Made by a program: the position numbers and the translations under genes. The notes under the pieces were generated by a model. That model was not told the DNA's origin. It saw only the letters and a list, made by a program, of their open reading frames with translations, and did no database searches. Of a stretch of DNA of 64,000 nucleotides, positions 48,062-59,260 are shown in pieces. Positions within the stretch are counted from its first letter, which is position 1. Each line of letters begins with the position of its first letter. Where the stretch lies: positions 24,030,391 through 24,094,390 of the forward strand of contig CM032126.1 of assembly GCA_018894105.1 (NCBI GenBank), given 5' to 3'. Source of the stretch: Jacaranda mimosifolia. Its lineage: Eukaryota > Streptophyta > Magnoliopsida > Lamiales > Bignoniaceae.

Positions 48062-50276
48062 TGTTGGAATAGTACCCCGCAGCCAATTATATTGGCATGT
48101 AAATAATTTTACTTGTAAGACAATCATGATTGAATGATATTCATATTTCAATGGCCATCTTCATCTTATGCTTATTTTACTTTACTAACTTTTGGTTGAA
48201 GCCTTTATATCACAAAAGACTACGGGACTTGGTCACACATTGGGTAGTGATCATGAAATAAGTATTACACGATCATGATTTTAAAATATTCCAAGTCATA
48301 GAATCTTACGAGATAAGGCATCTAAGATTCGGATAGACTTGGATAAACCTACACTAATGATGCATAAATGCAAGGGACTGGATATTGCTCTATTTTATGA
48401 GCAATCCATGTTATACATGGGTACTTGTTAGAGAACAAGTTCATTGAAGGCCTGCCCGAAGAATCCACTAGATAGCTGTAATAGCAAGTCAGTAGTGGCA
48501 AGTTCTCTAGCTTATGCTAGTGCATATAATTAGACCTTAGACCTGAGGATCCATGATAACCTTGTATTTATGTTATCATGCTTCGACTCTTCCTTGACTA
48601 CTTTGCGAGTCATGCGGGTTGAGCTTGGGTATAAGCTACTTGGGCATAGAGGTTTGTGAGATCCAAGATGGGATCCATCTCCTCATCGTTGTGAAGGACG
48701 AGTGCATCTCCCATATATTCTATAATGATCAATTCTACGAAATCCTTGTGCAAGATAGTATGATAATTTAGAAAATTGAGTTTTCCAAAGATGAGGTCAT
48801 AAAGGAAAATCGAAGATTGCAATAGAAACATAGTTATTGAGGCTATTAGGGAGCCAGTAAATATCTTACCCTAAGCCTCTTTCGGGAGATAGAAGACAGA
48901 ATGACCCTATTTGCATGGCAAGTGTAAAGCTAGCATCGTTCACCAAGAGCATATTCATTTTAACCAATTAGTTGGGCTCCATGGGTTTGAAGTTGGACAT
49001 CGATCATGGAGATTAGGTACTCTTCAATTAATAGAGATTAATTGAATTGAGTGATTATTTTAAAGGAGTTTAAACTAATGTAAATCTTTCGATATTTAAA
49101 ATATCACAAGAGTTGTGAACCCATGTCCAATTAATGGGAGAACCTAATGGGTCACACCCTAAAGATTAAAGGAGGTTCTATTTGATGAAGGGAATTTTCT
49201 AAGACTCAAAAAATTCCTATTGACCAATTATATGGAGGAAAATGATTGGCTAATTTTTTGTCATTTTGACTTGATTGATTTAATTGTTAAATTGATCAAA
49301 GTTAATTTAAGGAGTTAATTTAATTGGTGCCATATGACATTTAATTAGTCAAGTTAACTTAAGGGGGTTAAATTAACGCTTATAGCTTAAGAAGTTAGTT
49401 AGTTGACTTAAGGAGTTAAGTTAAGACCAGTTGATTAAATTAAGGGGTTAATTTAATTAATGTGAAGAATTAATTTTGGAGGGAAATTCAAATAAAGGAT
49501 TTCATTTGATGTGCATTTAGAATTTACTTGGATGACATTTCATGAGATAAAATGAAGACTCCAAATAAAATTCAAATACAAGTGAAATTCATATTTCACA
49601 TGCAACTTGCTTGCTTAGGTGGTGCCTTACCTCATGGGAGGTGTGATGCTAACTACCATCACACCTTCCTTCCTCTACAAATAGAGGTGGTCGGCCAGTG
49701 CAAGCTAATTCATCCTAGATTCTCTTTTTCGCTCCAAAAGTGTGATGCACTCATGTATTAAAGTTTCACACACTTTTCTTCACCTTTCCTACACTTTTCG
49801 GCCTTCATCATCTCTTCATCCGTTGGTGTTTCGACTCACTAAAGGTTGATTGGATCTTGCCTAGGGTGTGTGGATCATTTCATTAGAGGCTGGACATTTT
49901 AATAGCTTTGCTCTTGGAGATCCACTACAGGGACAGAAAACTTGGAGGCATTTTTCAAGCACTTGCCAGTCTTGTTTTTCATTGCATTTTTTACTGGATA
50001 TTCCTCAAAGTGTTGGAGAGTTGCTGTCCAAATTTCAGCAAATTTAGAGTTTTTTGATAGGGAAAATGTTGCCGCATTGCCATTTTGCTAGGAGGACACA
50101 ACTTTGAAGAGTTCAGCCTTGTCTTCTTCTTACCTTAGATTTTAAGCAATCGAGGTAATTTTCTACAACCAAATCTAAATTAGAAGCATGATTTGATCCT
50201 TAGATTAAGTGTAGCCGAGTTTAATTTAGCCATTTTTTGCTTTATTAATTGGATCCTTGTGCTACACTTGACTTCA
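48062..50276 (+). mobile_element. 3' LTR of the copia element
   Basis: 2215 bp, beginning TGTTGGAATAGTACC and ending ACTTCA, colinear with 38846-41085. Differences from the 5' copy are spread along the whole length, mostly transitions and small indels. Confidence 0.92.
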
Positions 50277-50640
50277 ACATAATGGGATCAGTATCCTTAT
50301 TAATGGTCTTAAGAAAGGCCTTTTGGCATCCGCACTAGCTTGAGGCCCCCAGTTGATGTCGAGCAACTAATAAAAGTTGCAAAGAGGTAAACATAAAGTG
50401 GAATAAGAGTGTAATGGGAAGTGCAACAAAAGATTATAAGGGAAGAGATAGGGATGATGAGGGCAAATACAAAATTGAGAAAGATGAAGGTCGATCTCCC
50501 AAATTCAAAGGTCCTATATTTACACCCAATTGGCACAAAATTGTTCCAACAAGACTAAATAACAGCATTAATGTCGATCTCAATCAAGGAGCTATTATTG
50601 TTCTATTAAAAGAGGCTATAGGTTTGGAAAGACCTTGATC
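50277..50640 (+). pseudogene. gag of element D, 3' part
   Basis: Directly after the copia duplication the gag frame resumes: SILINGLKKGLLASALA (50290-50338), the 'al..gL..g.l..sL' segment, then RPPVDVEQLIKVAKRY (50344-50388), the canonical '.pp....el...a.kYi'. The 74-residue frame 50414-50638 is the basic, Asp/Lys-rich tail. No CCHC knuckle or protease follows. Confidence 0.75.
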
Positions 50641-50944
50641 TGACCGAGTAGAAGACAACCTTCACATAGTGTGATCAATATAATATCAGGAGGCCATGCA
50701 AAAGGAGATTCATTTTTAGGACCTCCCAACTAGTGCAAGTTTTGTAAACCAAAAATGAAATAGCAAATGTGTAGGGTAAACCTGCCTAGGTCAAGTTGCA
50801 CTTATAACTTTTTAAAATGTAGCCTTTTTTAAACAAAAGTTGTACTAATATATGGTTGAATTAAACTCTTGATTGCTCTTACCTCCATTCATTTTGGATT
50901 ACTTTGTATGTGAATTTCTAGTCCCTTGATGATGTTGTAGGACC

Positions 50945-51735
50945 AATCCTTAATCTACATAGAATGAACCAAAGAAAACCTGGGCTGAAAAAGTTTAGGA
51001 TCCAAGTTAATTCGATCTGAAAAGGACCATAATCAAATAAGACCTAGTCTGGAAAAGATTGAAATTCAAGAAGACCTGGTCTAAAGCGGACTAGGATCCA
51101 AGTTAATTTTGTCTGTAAAAGACCTTGATCAAAGAAGACTCAGTTTGAAAAAGATTAGTATCCAAGTTAACTCAGTCTAAAAGAGATCATATTCAAAGAA
51201 GCCGTAGTCCAAAAAAAATGGGGACAAAAGAAGACCTGGTCTGAAAAAGACTAGGGTCCAATTTAATTCAATCTGAAAAAGACCATGGTTGAAGAAAACT
51301 CCATCTAAAAAAATGGACTAAAGACTTGATTTGAAAAAAAATAGAAATCAAGAAACGCCTGGCTCAAAAAATGGGGATAGAAGAAGATTTAATCTAAAAA
51401 ACGATCAAAATCAAAGTAGATTTGGTCTTAAAAAGGCCAGGATCGAAGAGGACGCAGTTTAAAAAATATCAAGATCTAAAATGTGGTCTAAAAAAGACGG
51501 GGATCAAAGACCTAGTACAAAAAAGATCTAGATCTAACAAGACTCTAATCAAAAAATATTGGGATTAAAGAAGAACCAATTTGAAAAAAGATTGGGGTCA
51601 AAGATCTAGTCTAAAAACATCGGGAACAAAGAGGACCTAATTTAAAAAAAATTCAGGACTTAAAATTCAATCTGAAAAAGATCGAGATCAAAGTAGATTT
51701 AGTTTGAAAAGGATCGAGTTTGAAGGAGACCTAGT
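50945..51735 (+). repeat. Degenerate 30-bp minisatellite in the 3' region of element D
   Basis: About 25 units near GACCTAGTCTGAAAAAGATC followed by AGGATCAAAGAA. In the first part a variant unit with gatccaagttaattcagtctg recurs roughly every third unit, hinting at a higher-order unit near 95 bp. Long stop-containing and non-coding. 50640-50944 and 51808-52538 on either side have no recognised feature. Confidence 0.85.
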
Positions 51736-51737
51736 TT

Positions 51738-51765
51738 AGAGAGAGAGAAAGAAAGAGAAAAGGAT

Positions 51766-51807
<42 letters not shown>
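51738..51807. repeat. (GA)n microsatellite
   Basis: Purine run of GA with some GAAA and one C, inside the last minisatellite units. Confidence 0.95.
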
Positions 51808-51809
<2 letters not shown>

Positions 51810-52538
51810 AGGATAAATGTTTTTGTAAAAACATCGAGATTGCAGAAAGCTCAATCTGACAAATACTAAGATCAAATAAGACTCGAATTCTAAATGACCA
51901 GATTTGAAAAAGATGACTTCCATTTATTCGTTTTGACAAAAGAAGACATCTAATCGAACATGAATATGGATCTAGTTAGCCTCAATCTAAGAAGGAAGGT
52001 GCAATCCTAAAACTCATGAATGCCTCATCTAAATATTAAGAAGAATTCTAAGCAATCTAGAATGAATCAAATCCTAATCCCACCCAAGAAAGCCTAATGA
52101 GGACTGTGGAAGATGGTCTAAGTGATCTAGAAAGACCAACATGAGGTCAACACGACCTATATATTAATGCGTGAAAGGCAAATGCTCTAAAACCTCATAG
52201 AACACAGAGAAAAGACAAAAATACATGATTAAGTAATAATATTATGAGTTACATTTGAAGTATATACAATAATTATGGCTTCAAGTTGGGTGTTAGTTTA
52301 AAGGCAATAAGCAAAAGTTTGACCCTAAAACTAGGGCGTCTAGTCCTTTTGGGATTAGAGGTTGTGAAAGACCTAAAACTTAGATGCCAAATCTTTGAAT
52401 TCTAAGTCAAGGATAGAGAATTTGCTATCATCATCACTAATTACAGGAAAGTCTCTAATATGACCAAATGATTACCATTAATTACTTCATCTGTTTCAAG
52501 CATGATCAATTTCTTTCTCTTACCTTAGGTTTGACAAA

Positions 52539-52560
52539 TGGGAGGTGGGGGTAGGGCTAG
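52539..52560 (+). other. Polypurine tract of element D
   Basis: GGGAGGTGGGGGTAGGGCTAG ends at the TGATATAATT start of the 3' LTR. Confidence 0.75.
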
Positions 52561-53035
52561 TGATATAATTGTACTAAAAAGGCTAATGATATAATTAGAC
52601 TAAAAAATATCAAATTGGCCTAAGAAATATCAAGTTGGCCCAAGAGTATCGAGAAAATACCTAGAACTCTTACTACATAGAGGATACTGATCCTTAAGAT
52701 GGGTCCAACTTGGGTTACCCAACTTGAGGCAATTTGGATCTTCCACCTCTCTTGAAAGGAAGTGTCTAGATTTTGCTACGTCATTTGCCATCATTTAGTA
52801 GTTGACACAAGTATAAATACCCCCCTTCACTTCATTTGGAAGTTGACATTTTCATATGTTCATTCATATTGCTTGCTTAGTATATTGACGTGAGCGTTGG
52901 AGGATTTTCATTGGGATCCCTCCTAGCGACACATAGTGACCTTTTGTTGGTTGCTAGCTCTTAGATATAAAGGCATTCAAAAGACCTATGGCCTAATTGA
53001 CCTCAAGTTCAATGATCACTTTGAACCCCACATCA
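52561..53035 (+). mobile_element. 3' LTR of element D
   Basis: 475 bp, from TGATATAATT to CCCCACATCA. Contains one copy of the segment duplicated in the 5' LTR, with TATAAAT near 52814. Confidence 0.8.
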
Positions 53036-53128
53036 TAATAGGAACTTTTTAATTCAATTAAAAATCTCAAACTTCTGAGGATCTAAAATTTGATCAAAAG
53101 TATTGTGCTTTATATAATCTATATCTAT

Positions 53129-54090
53129 GGGCAAGTTTGGTTGGATTTTAAATTTATCTCTTGATAACTTATCTCATTATAAGTTGTTTGATTATTAACT
53201 TTGTAGTATTGTTTGGTTTGCATGATTATTTGTAAATATACCCACATGATTGTTGTTTGGTTGGAGGTATAATAATCCTTGTCATTTGATTATTTCATGA
53301 AATGACCATACTATCCTTTAGCTTAAAAAAAAAAAAAGGACAAGCAATTCTTTCTCTTCTTTTTTTTTCCACAAAATATTTTTGCAGTGAATAGTTGTGG
53401 AGACACGTTCACTTTATTCAAATTATTTTTCTTCCCTATTTTTATTAATTTAATCACTTCCCAAAGTCTCAACAGAAGGAATCTAACCCATAATTTTTAA
53501 TTTATTTTTATAATTTTTCAAAAATGTTAATTTATAAAATTAATAAATTAGAATAAAAATAAATTATTTTTATAGTTATGATATGTGTAAATATAAAATT
53601 TGGATTAGTTTAATAATTTTTCAATATTAATAGCTTGACTTATTTTTATTCAATTTTTTGAAATTACTAATTCAAAATAAATTAAATTATTTTAATATTA
53701 TTTGAAATTATTAAATTTTAATTTATTATGTAAGTTCAGAATCATTAATTTCATAACATAAAATTATAATACATAATTTGTTTTGTTAATTTTCTTAAAT
53801 TACTAATTTAAAATAAACAAGTTATTACTTATAAGTAAGACATTCTAGTAATTTGCAAAAAGAACTTAAGGGCAAATAAGACTTTTTGCTACAAAAGGAG
53901 AGTTATGGATAAGCAAGGATAAATTATCCTAGGAGTGGGGGTGGATTTAGTAATACCACATATTAGGCTTATATATACTGGCCCAATGATAAATCACGGG
54001 CCTGTGTGTCTACAAACCCACAAACTAAACATGAGACTGAAAAGGATAAAATTTCCTAATCCTATCTGATCCCACCAACCAAACTTGCCC
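53129..54090. mobile_element. MITE with GGGCAAGTTTGGTTGG inverted ends
   Basis: Perfect 16-bp inverted termini GGGCAAGTTTGGTTGG at both ends and a TAT trinucleotide on each flank. Terminal GGG...GTTTGG is common in PIF/Harbinger (Tourist) and some hAT MITEs; a 3-bp duplication favours Harbinger, although TAT is not the usual TAA/TTA. 962 bp, AT-rich, no transposase. 53036-53128 between it and element D is short spacer. Confidence 0.7.
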
Positions 54091-54276
54091 TATATATCTA
54101 TATTATTATGTTTTTTGTTATCTATACTATATAAAAGAAAAGCCCTCTTACACCCATAAGATGGCGGTTTATCCATCACTAAACCAAATTGTGACATACC
54201 TATTTTTACCCTTAAATATTTAAATTGTAGAGAAAAAATATAAAGTTGCAAATAAAATTGTGCTTTTTAGTAAAAA

Positions 54277-54301
54277 CTCTCTCTCTCTCTCTCTCTCTCT
54301 T
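54277..54301. repeat. (CT)n microsatellite
   Basis: Twelve CT units inside the Helitron-like element. Confidence 0.95.
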
Positions 54302-54494
54302 TGTGTCTATTTTCTTTCCTACTGTTTTCTGTTCGCTTACCACATTCCCTAAACCAATTATATATTCTTCCTAAAGCTTATCCTACAAAATCATCTCATC
54401 AGTTCTTTTAATTGTTATCTATTTTAAAATTGAACATGAGTGAGGTGAAAAAAGATTAAGAACATAGACTAGAATAAGGAAATTATTAGGTTAT

Positions 54495-55321
54495 TGATGA
54501 GCGTTCGAATCACTTTCAGGCCTGATGGGTTTAGAGGCCAATGTGATCGACCCGAAGCTGGAGGATTGTGTTACTTCTTGAAGATTTTGGGGAAAGAGTC
54601 CTGCAATCACGAGCAAATATCAGGTTGGCCGAGGAGGCCCTCGACTAAGGCACACCGATGCTCAAGTTAGGTTTGGTCAAATAGAAAACTCAAGCAGTAG
54701 AGTGAAGGCTCAAGAAGGAATAATAGCATACCTTTTTGATAGCTAAGGATGTAGTATTTAGAGCCTTTTTCCCAGTGATTAATAAGACTGGGGTGCCCTT
54801 GCTGTCCAAGAGGAGCTCTTATTCCCATCGAGGGCTTTTAGGTTATCCCACCGGGATGTACTAGTGCCAGGTGGCGTGACCAGAGGCGGGGCAGTACACT
54901 GGCAGTGCATCTGGTCTTGGTGCCACTGTCAGAGCGGTGTACAATGGTGGCATGTGCCATTAATGTGGCGGCACACTACTTAGAACCGCATTTAATGCGT
55001 CAGCAAAGGCTGCTACATCGCTCGACCCCTCTGGTAGGGACAAGCGCTTCGAGTAACAGTCTAGCGACACAAGGCTAGGGATGGATTGTGATCGGACACG
55101 TAGGCTTAGCCTCTGGGCTGTCGTCAACAGTGTTGTTTTGACCTCACGCTAGATGAGAACACTATTGGATAGGCCCAGTTCTGGTCAAGAGGTATTGAGT
55201 TGGGCCTGCTGGGCTGTCCCACATATTGGGTTGACCTCAAGTTGTATGAAAATATCCCGTTAGCTGGGCTTGGTGCTGGTCGAGAGGTATTGAGCTGGGC
55301 TTTCTAGGCCGTCCCACATCA
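54495..55321 (-). mobile_element. 3' LTR of the Tat element (left side)
   Basis: About nine differences from the right LTR in the first 100 aligned bases, mostly transitions. Adjacent at 55322-55340, on the minus strand, is a purine/G-rich tract GCAGGGGGGCTCA, the likely polypurine tract, which supports minus orientation. Confidence 0.9.
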
Positions 55322-55713
55322 TGAGCCCCCCTGCTTCTTAGTTCTGATCGAGAGAGTTGATGAGCAGAAATGGGGAGTAGTAGTCTGACAAAACTCTCGA
55401 CCATAATTTTAAAAAGTTGATCGGGGTTTGGGTGCATTAAATGTTTCCACCACATTAGGCATGTGAAGCGCCAAATGGCGGCTGAGTTAATAATTACAAA
55501 CGCTTGGGGTTCTGCGCTTTAGGACCTATAAATATGCATGGTAAAAAGGGGCCAGAGTTCCTCATTTGTATATTTACTGCATTTCGTAAGGTGGATTTTT
55601 CGCTCTTACTAAGTTCTGCATTCTACCTTCAGACATCATATTGCGTAAGTATCTTCTGCCCTCCCAAGCGTGTTTATTGGCTTTTATTTATGAAGTTCCT
55701 ACCTTCTTAGAAT

Positions 55714-58103
55714 ATGTTAGGGGTGTTTGGGGACATCGAGGGGAGTCAGGGGAGTAACAGTAAGGCAACGAGGTTGGATAGGGGTTCGACCAGTGGTGAG
55801 GGGGTCTCGACCAACACTTTTGACAGTTTGTCGAGTAGTAGCTCGACCTCAAGTGGTTCAAGTGATGACCAAGTTACGGCTAGGGCCAGGGCTGGGCCGA
55901 GTGGGCCATTAGTATCTCGTGGTCGATTATTTATCCTCAACCACTACAGCGAGATTAGGTCAAAAGTGGGAGAGGCGGACTTGAATGCCTTTAGGTAGAT
56001 ATACCACATCCCTCAAAACTATGAGCTGATCGTCCCAAGTCCCAGGGGTAGAAGGAACCAACCACTCGAAGGTTGCTACGAGGTCTGCGGGTCTGCATTA
56101 CTCAACTTTTTCCCAACTACTTTTGACTATATATAGCTTTGCTGTCTTGATGCACATTCACAACCAACCTCCTATGTTTGCCAATTTCAGCAACCTTTTT
56201 CACCTCCCAATGTCCCGCAAGTCGGGGAGTAGCGAGGAGTCAGGGTTCTATTATTTGACTGCCCACCCTCGTCGAAAATTCTTTATAACCTCAACCTCCT
56301 TGGTCGGCCAAAAGTAGAAAACTAGGTATTTCTATATTTGAGCCCCCTATGGGTTAGGTTTCAATATACCTAAGGGTTAGATATAAGGGCATGTTGAGAT
56401 GCTAGGTAATCAAACTCCAACTTGACCAAATACTCTTGTATGGAACCTGGTCGAGTTTGGCTAGATGAAGGCATCTAGCTTTATCGAGGAGAAAAATCTC
56501 ATGTTGGCGAGCTTATCGCCCGCCCAGCTCGATCTGCCTGCGGATGCTCAATTAGGTAGATATTTACAAGTGTTTCGCTTAATTGCTCTGCGTATACCTT
56601 TATGGTCGAGTTTTGTGTAATTTATGTCTTGTTCTCTTGCAGATTGAGAAGAAATAATGAATCGGGCACGTCTTTAAGCTATCACACACTCGAAAAGGAA
56701 CAGGGAGAACCGTGAGCGCCGAGCAGGGTGTGGGGGCTCGACAAGAGCCGGCAGCTGCATAGCCTGTCGCTGCCATCCCCATTGCCGTCATTACACCATC
56801 TCCCAACCGTAGCCTGGCTAGTCGAGAAAAGAGGCCTGCCCCGAAGAGGATCGACCATGGCAAAGGGAAAGCTCAGACTGCTGCTGGGTTCAAGCTGCTC
56901 GAGCATCGAGAGGACAGAGAGTTGTTCGATCTGACGGAGCTACCGTCTCCTCGCTTCAAGACCAAGCTGGGGGTCTATAATTCCATGTTGGTGATGACGG
57001 CGGGGTGACTGGGTCCTTGCCAATGAAAGTTTTAATGGCTGGTTTGTTCGCTTCCGACCAGCATAAGATGATGGAGAAAAGCCAAGGCTCCGTGATGAAG
57101 GCCTTGGTGTATCACGCCAATATGTAAGCTTTTGATTGAGTCATGCTTAACACTTTGTTGTTCTATGCACTTACTACGTGCTGATGCGAATATTTCCTTC
57201 GCAAGTCAGGCAGTTGGGATACCACATGTTTCGGAGGTCGAAACTAGCATTCGACCAAGCGAACCAAATGCAGCAAGGGCACAAGGACGTGGAAATGGCT
57301 AAGGTGGAGCTCAAATCCACCCAGATGGAGGTCAAGCGGCTGACCAAGCAGTTGGAGGAGGTAAATGCGCATCTCACGACAAAAGCTGTCGAGCTGATGA
57401 CTGCAGTGACTGCGAGAAACGTGGCCAACAAGCTCCTAAAAAATGCTCAGGTCGCGACACAATCTTACTACAATAATTGTCGAGCTACTGGGTATGAGGC
57501 TGCATTGCAATTTGCTCAATGGGAGTTTAGGCAAATGCTGCCGAACATTCGACGAGAGGCGATGTAGCAATTCATGCTGACCTCTGCCTTCATGGATGCT
57601 AGTGTCGTCTTCTCACTCGATGATGCTAAAGAAGCATTCGACAAGGTTGTTCGTCAGCTGGAGTTCTTGGGGTACAACATTAGCGCCGAGGATAAAGGGC
57701 GCCTGAATTATACGTTAGATGATCAGCTGTACATGTACCCCAAGGAAGCTACCACTGTCGACGAGGCTGCTGCAGCAACTGCTCCTACTCCTTCTCCTCC
57801 GCTGCTCCACCTGTCGTTCCTACTCACCAGGTTCGTGTCGAGGCGATGACCACAGAGTTTCTCTTTGCTAGTGATTTCGTATTTGATATGAGGGATGGAA
57901 AAGTGAACGTGGCCAGCTACTATCCACTTGGCGAGCATCCATTCTTAGTGGACGAAGCAGGCCCATCTCAACTTCCGAGGCAAGAGGAAGAGGGTGTTCC
58001 CCAAGCTGAAGGAGAGGGTCGAACCAACCTTGAGGTCGTGGACCCTACTGTTCTAGGATGCTTGTTGGGCATGTTTTTGAAATTCCCCTTCTTGTCTTTG
58101 TAA
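55714..58103 (+). pseudogene. Opposite-strand reading frame of the Tat element (Transposase_28-like), decayed
   Basis: Plus-strand pieces in order: a Ser/Thr-rich start (55714-55998, MLGVFGDIEGSQ... SSSSSTSSGSSDD); IPQNYELIVPSPRG (about 56008-56046) and NLFHLPMSRKSGSSEESG with FYYLTAHPRRKF (56190-56280), fitting the Pfam 'putative gypsy type transposon' domain; then a coiled coil (57210-57567, VELKSTQMEVKRLTKQLEEV) and a Pro/Thr/acidic end. A GT-AG intron of 86 bp is likely at 57124-57209. Stops at 55998 and 57567 and frame changes break it. In known Tat elements such an antisense frame lies between pol and the 3' LTR, as here; its function is unknown. Confidence 0.65.
57124..57209 (+). other. 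Probable intron in the opposite-strand frame
   Basis: Donor ATGTAAGCT and acceptor CAAGTCAGGC join VMKALVYHAN to RQLGYHMFRR, placing the helical tail in phase. It matters because it shows the plus-strand frame was transcribed from its own side; a genomic transcript of the element would not splice it. Confidence 0.5.
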
Positions 58104-58209
58104 CTCAAAATAGTTGGTCTTTGTAATCGAAACTTTTGAATATTAATTGAATCGTACTATAATTTTTAATTTTGCTATTTTCAGTTTCACGTTTGTCAAG
58201 CATTGGTCA

Positions 58210-58380
58210 CTAACAAACGAGACCTGCACAATTTAATTTTAGGTAACATAGTGTTTGATCGATTAAAAATCATCTCGTCACCAATGCATAACAATTCGCG
58301 TAATTTAATCTTAAGCGACACAAGTTGTGGAGTCTGGCCAATTTAAAACTTGCCCGACTTAATTTTGGGTAATGCAAATG
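58210..58380. repeat. Three-copy short repeat in the Tat element
   Basis: Copies of a motif near GCACAATTTAATTTTAGGTA at about 58226, 58296 and 58351, spaced 55-70 bp. Non-coding region between the opposite-strand frame and the integrase tail. Confidence 0.7.
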
Positions 58381-58499
58381 TTGTGCTTGACTATAAGGCC
58401 AAGTCTTTAATCGATTACAAACAGCTAATTAGCTTGATTGATGAGTTCTTCCCATGGGCCGTAAAATTTTGAATCTGGGAGCCTGAGGCTGTGTCACTA

Positions 58500-58800
58500 A
58501 TAAATGATCAACTCATCTAGCAACTTGGGCTAAAAAGCCTTGACTTATTGGTTTAAAGCCATTAGTTGTCGATTGCGGGGTAGACTACGAACGATTAACT
58601 TGTTTGTTGATTGGGGCTAGAAAGCCCTGACTTGATGGCTTAAAGCAGGCATGTGGTCGACTACAAATGATCAAGTCATTTGCTGATTGGGGCTAGAGAG
58701 CCTTTATTTGGTGACTAGAAGCCGCTTCGTCATCGACCATAAACAATCTGCTAGTTTGGGGACTTAGGCTGGGAAGCCTTGATTCTGCGGCTCGACGCTA
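58500..58800. repeat. Degenerate 95-105-bp tandem repeat in the Tat element
   Basis: Units carry ttGGGGCTAGAAAGCCTTGA, a 'ggcttaaagcc' piece and 'gtcgactacaaacgatcaa'; three full units and a partial one. Tandem arrays in this part of the element are known from Tat/Ogre-type elements. Confidence 0.75.
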
Positions 58801-58882
58801 CTGTTTGGTTGCTTTATCATGCGCATACGTTGTTAAGGAACATGCTCAAGAGCTTCATTTATACAAAATAATACAACGTTCT

Positions 58883-59120
58883 TTATACATAGAATTTTTT
58901 TATATTTACAGCGTTCCAAGGTCGCGGGAGCTCATTGCCGTTCATATAAGTGAATCGATAAGTGTTGTGCTTCACTACTTTGGTCACTGAATATGGTCCT
59001 TCCAACTTAGGGTCGAGTTTTCCAATATTGTTGGAGACCTCGACTTTTTTGAGGACGAGGTCCCCGACTTTAAAATTTTGTCATCGAACTCCCTTGTTAT
59101 AGGATTCTGTTATTTTCAAC
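58883..59120 (-). pseudogene. Integrase C-terminal tail of the Tat element
   Basis: On the minus strand: KVGDLVLKKVEVSNNIGKL, then EGPYSVTKVVKHNTYRF, then LPRPWNAVNIKKFYV and a stop at 58883. This is the GPY/F module and the typical last residues of gypsy integrase. One in-frame stop lies just before KVGD. No catalytic core precedes it: within 150 bases upstream is gag code, so a large deletion removed protease through integrase core. Confidence 0.88.
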
Positions 59121-59260
59121 TAGTATCTCTACATTGTAGAGTAAGTTTGCTGCCGATGACCCCTCTGATTGGTGGGTGGCGATCATAGGTGGGTTTTTTC
59201 CTTTGTCTTCCTTCTTCGGGCTGGCCGACTGTCCTCTTTGGGGAGTTTGGTCGGTCGCCT

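Larger units (their letters stand above)
38846..50276 (+). mobile_element. Ty1/copia element inside gag of element D
   Basis: Two LTRs of about 2.2 kb begin TGTAGGAATAGTACC / TGTTGGAATAGTACC and end ACTTCA. Flanks are ACATG (38841-38845) and ACATA (50277-50281), one mismatch. The internal order gag, protease, integrase, RT, RNase H is the copia order. A Mutator-like element interrupts it at 44929-46324. All coding domains are mutated. Confidence 0.93.
37221..53035 (+). mobile_element. Ty3/gypsy element D (Tat-like, non-autonomous), split by a copia element
   Basis: LTRs at 37221-37890 and 52561-53035 flank a decayed primer site, a gag gene broken in two by the copia insertion, a long minisatellite, and a strong purine tract. 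Without the copia element it is about 4.4 kb and has no polymerase. Outer flanks ttgca and taata do not match, so the outer target duplication is lost or the left start is slightly misplaced. The Tat-like assignment rests on the gag pattern, the CATCA LTR end and the primer-site form; it is inference. Confidence 0.75.
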
